From assembly GCA_964461815.1 (NCBI GenBank), contig CAYWVF010000003.1, positions 1-64,000 of the forward strand: DNA of 64,000 nt, written 5' to 3'. Numbering within the stretch: position 1 is the stretch's first letter; each line of letters begins with the position of its first letter. Below, piece by piece: positions 62,131 to 64,000 of the stretch. Source of the DNA: JAAZBA01 sp964461815 (GTDB lineage: Bacteria; Bacillota; Clostridia; Oscillospirales; QAMX01). The notes beneath the pieces are model-generated. The model searched no databases and was not told the DNA's origin. It saw only the letters and a list, made by a program, of their open reading frames with translations. The position numbers were made by a program, and so were the translations under genes.

Positions 62131-63111
62131 CTATTCCTCCCTTTTTGTGTAATAGTCTTTTATGTCATTGATGATCTCACACATTTCATCGAGCTTTGAA
62201 AGCTTAGATATTCTTCCTTTAAAGCTTTGAGATCCGCGCAGACCCTTCATATACCACATAAGATGCTTTCGGGCTTCAAGCATGGCAATATGCTCGCCTT
62301 TATATACAGCAGTCATTCGGATCTGACGCTCCGCTATGTCAAATCGCTCGGAGACATTTGGAGGATCAGGTATATCGACACCGTTTATTGCACATTCAGC
62401 CTGCTTGAATATCCATGGGCAGCCGAGTGAACCACGTCCGATCATGCACATATCGGCACCTGTGTGCTTTAAGATCGACAATGCATCCTCAGCCTTAAAG
62501 ACATCACCGTTTGCGATCACCGGTATAGTTACATTGCGCTTGACCTCTGCGATCATATCCCAATCGGCTTTGCCGGAATACATCTGCTCTCTGGTCCTTC
62601 CGTGTATAGCGATAGCAGCTGCACCGCTGTCTTCAGCCATTTTCGCAAATTCTACCGCATTTATGCTGTCACTGTCCCAGCCAAGCCTCATTTTTATTGT
62701 GACAGGAACATCAACACTTTTGCATGCGGCTTTTATGATCTCAGATGCAGCTTTTATGTTTTTCATAAGAGCACTTCCGTCACCGTTTGAGACGATTTTC
62801 GGAGTCGGGCAGCCCATATTTATATCGAGTATATCAGCTCCGGATATTTCTACGGCAAGTCCGGCACCTTTGGCTATCGAGTCGGGATCGCTGCCGAAAA
62901 TCTGAACAGCACACGGATGTTCATTTTTCCCGAGAAGTAAGAGATTTCCTGTTTTTTTATCCTCATATGTCAGTGCCTTAGCGCTTATCATTTCAGTATA
63001 TGTATATGGAGCGCCGTATTCACGGCATATTTCACGAAATGCCATATCGGTAACACCTGCCATAGGCGCAAGTGCTGTTTTTCCCGGGATATCTACGTTT
63101 CCGATTTTCAA
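62131..63111 (-). CDS. dusB: tRNA-dihydrouridine synthase
   Basis: A 326-residue flavin-dependent tRNA dihydrouridine synthase with an FMN TIM barrel. It has the N-terminal LAPMAGVTDMAFR, the catalytic Cys101 in NMGCPTPK, KMRLGWD, AIHGRTREQMYSG, VIANGDV and IGRGSLGCPWIF, matching the DusB/YhdG type. It reduces uridine in the D loop of tRNA. It is first in an operon with an ECF sigma/anti-sigma pair, an unusual partner set. The ribosome site GGAGGGG is at good distance from its ATG. Confidence 0.93.
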   Translation of the reverse strand: MKIGNVDIPGKTALAPMAGVTDMAFREICREYGAPYTYTEMISAKALTYEDKKTGNLLLLGKNEHPCAVQIFGSDPDSIAKGAGLAVEISGADILDINMGCPTPKIVSNGDGSALMKNIKAASEIIKAACKSVDVPVTIKMRLGWDSDSINAVEFAKMAEDSGAAAIAIHGRTREQMYSGKADWDMIAEVKRNVTIPVIANGDVFKAEDALSILKHTGADMCMIGRGSLGCPWIFKQAECAINGVDIPDPPNVSERFDIAERQIRMTAVYKGEHIAMLEARKHLMWYMKGLRGSQSFKGRISKLSKLDEMCEIINDIKDYYTKREE

Positions 63112-63143
63112 AAATAACCCCTCCGTTATTATTTACAAAAATA

Positions 63144-63172
63144 ATTCTATCATTAAAAGTTTTATACTGCAA
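63144..63172 (-). promoter_or_regulatory. Sigma-A promoter of the dusB-sigma operon
   Basis: On the minus strand TTGCAG (63167-63172), 17 bases, TAGAAT (63144-63149), 33 bases before the dusB ATG. Confidence 0.62.
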
Positions 63173-63339
63173 TATATTATTTAAAATTTAGATATATTTT
63201 TATTGTATCTTTAAAAAAATAATGGTAAAATATTAGATGTTTTAGGAGACAGATATGCTGTTACAATACTTATAATATGACTGCATATCATCAAAGAAAC
63301 AAAACCGGTAAAAATCAAAACAAAAGGAGATCGAACTAA

Positions 63340-64000
63340 ATGGCACAAATTAGAATTGGCATCGCAGGTTACGGAAACTTAGGCAGAGGCGTAGAATATG
63401 CAGTGAAGCAAAGCTCTGACATGATTCTCGAAGCTGTTTTTACAAGACGAAACCCATCTGATTTGAAGATTAACAGCGATGCAAAGGTAGTTTCAATGAA
63501 TGATGTTGCATCTTATGCTGATAAGATAGATGTTATGATACTCTGTGGCGGTTCGGCTACAGACCTTCCGAATCAGGGCCCGGAGCTTGCAAAATATTTT
63601 AATACGATAGACAGCTTTGATACTCATGCAAAAATACCTGAATATTTCGAAAAAATGGATAAAGCACATAAGATGGCAGGAACTGCCGGTATAATCAGCG
63701 TAGGCTGGGATCCGGGACTGTTTTCAGTAAACAGAATGATGGCAGGAGCAATTCTTCCCGACGGTAATGACTATACCTTCTGGGGCAAGGGCGTAAGTCA
63801 GGGTCATTCCGATGCGATCCGCCGTATCAAGGGCGTTAAGGATGCAAAGCAGTATACTATCCCTGTAGAGAGTGCGGTGGAGGCTGTACGCAGCGGCTTG
63901 AATCCTCAGCTCACAACACGCCAGAAGCATCTCAGAGACTGCTATGTTGTACTTGAAGACGGTGCGGATGCAGAATATGTAAAGAATGAAATAATCAATA
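63340..64000 (+). CDS. ddh: meso-Diaminopimelate dehydrogenase (partial, runs off the window)
   Basis: The first 220 residues of Ddh (full length about 325). It makes meso-diaminopimelate in one step from tetrahydrodipicolinate, ammonia and NADPH, for lysine and cell-wall synthesis. The Rossmann motif GYGNLGRGVE is near residue 10; FTRRNPSDL, LCGGSATDLPNQGPE, NSF-like DSFDTHAKIP and GWDPGLFSVNR are characteristic. AAAGGAG lies before the ATG at 63340. A TATAAT at 63271-63276 without a good -35 is the best promoter candidate. No lysine riboswitch was noticed in the leader. Confidence 0.94.
   Translation, partial: MAQIRIGIAGYGNLGRGVEYAVKQSSDMILEAVFTRRNPSDLKINSDAKVVSMNDVASYADKIDVMILCGGSATDLPNQGPELAKYFNTIDSFDTHAKIPEYFEKMDKAHKMAGTAGIISVGWDPGLFSVNRMMAGAILPDGNDYTFWGKGVSQGHSDAIRRIKGVKDAKQYTIPVESAVEAVRSGLNPQLTTRQKHLRDCYVVLEDGADAEYVKNEIIN

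Noticed and set aside
1..64000. CRISPR arrays, insertion sequences and prophage genes
   Set aside because: No regularly spaced direct repeats, transposase or phage structural genes were seen.

Overview
The window looks like chromosome from a low-GC, anaerobic, gut-type Clostridia bacterium, most like Oscillospiraceae/Ruminococcaceae. Support: consensus sigma-A promoters and AGGAGG ribosome sites; an aspS-gatC-gatA-gatB operon for tRNA-dependent amidation; FeoAB; spore-germination genes (spoVAE, ypeB, a spoVAD remnant); DUF1836 and DUF6320 proteins; and meso-diaminopimelate dehydrogenase. The genus cannot be named from sequence alone.

Layout. 1-7.6 kb: carbohydrate genes (SIS isomerase, GH2 beta-mannosidase, ROK kinase, two Gfo/Idh/MocA oxidoreductases, an FAD oxidoreductase). 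8.1-13 kb: aspS-gatCAB, with a gatA that has lost two of the three amidase catalytic residues. 13-17.2 kb: a GDPD and a purine nucleoside phosphorylase, then an opposing aminotransferase/dehydrogenase pair. 17.4-24.1 kb: feoAB, TrhA, DUF1836, then an esterase/acyltransferase/DUF6320 trio. 24.4-34 kb: one tight six-gene operon holding two paralogous propeller-plus-solute-binding lipoproteins, two sugar-type permeases, an HlyD-like adaptor with a very long coiled coil and a truncated MacB-like protein, with no ATPase. 34.1-38.9 kb: glutaminase-like protein, aconitase-family hydratase and RuvX. 38.9-43.4 kb: two half-size TauE/SafE genes, RlmH, SpoVAE, truncated SpoVAD, a probable small RNA, a polysaccharide deacetylase and YpeB. 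43.4-44.9 kb: an MFS transporter and tRNA-Ala(CGC).

45-55.2 kb is an AraC-controlled sugar cluster (GH16, lactonase-like MBL protein, enolase-superfamily dehydratase, SDR, GH5-like enzyme, aldose epimerase, DUF5107-TPR). Within it the SDR, a second AraC gene and the DUF5107-TPR gene are broken. 55.3-60.6 kb: zinc macrodomain protein with an unknown partner, a TetR-controlled ABC exporter with a consensus promoter and candidate operator, YbaK and a GNAT. 60.6-64 kb: a dusB-ECF sigma-anti-sigma operon and the start of ddh. The observations most worth checking are the lipoprotein/HlyD/half-MacB operon, the pseudo-amidase GatA, the probable C-rich small RNA at 40.9-41.07 kb and the decay of the sugar cluster.
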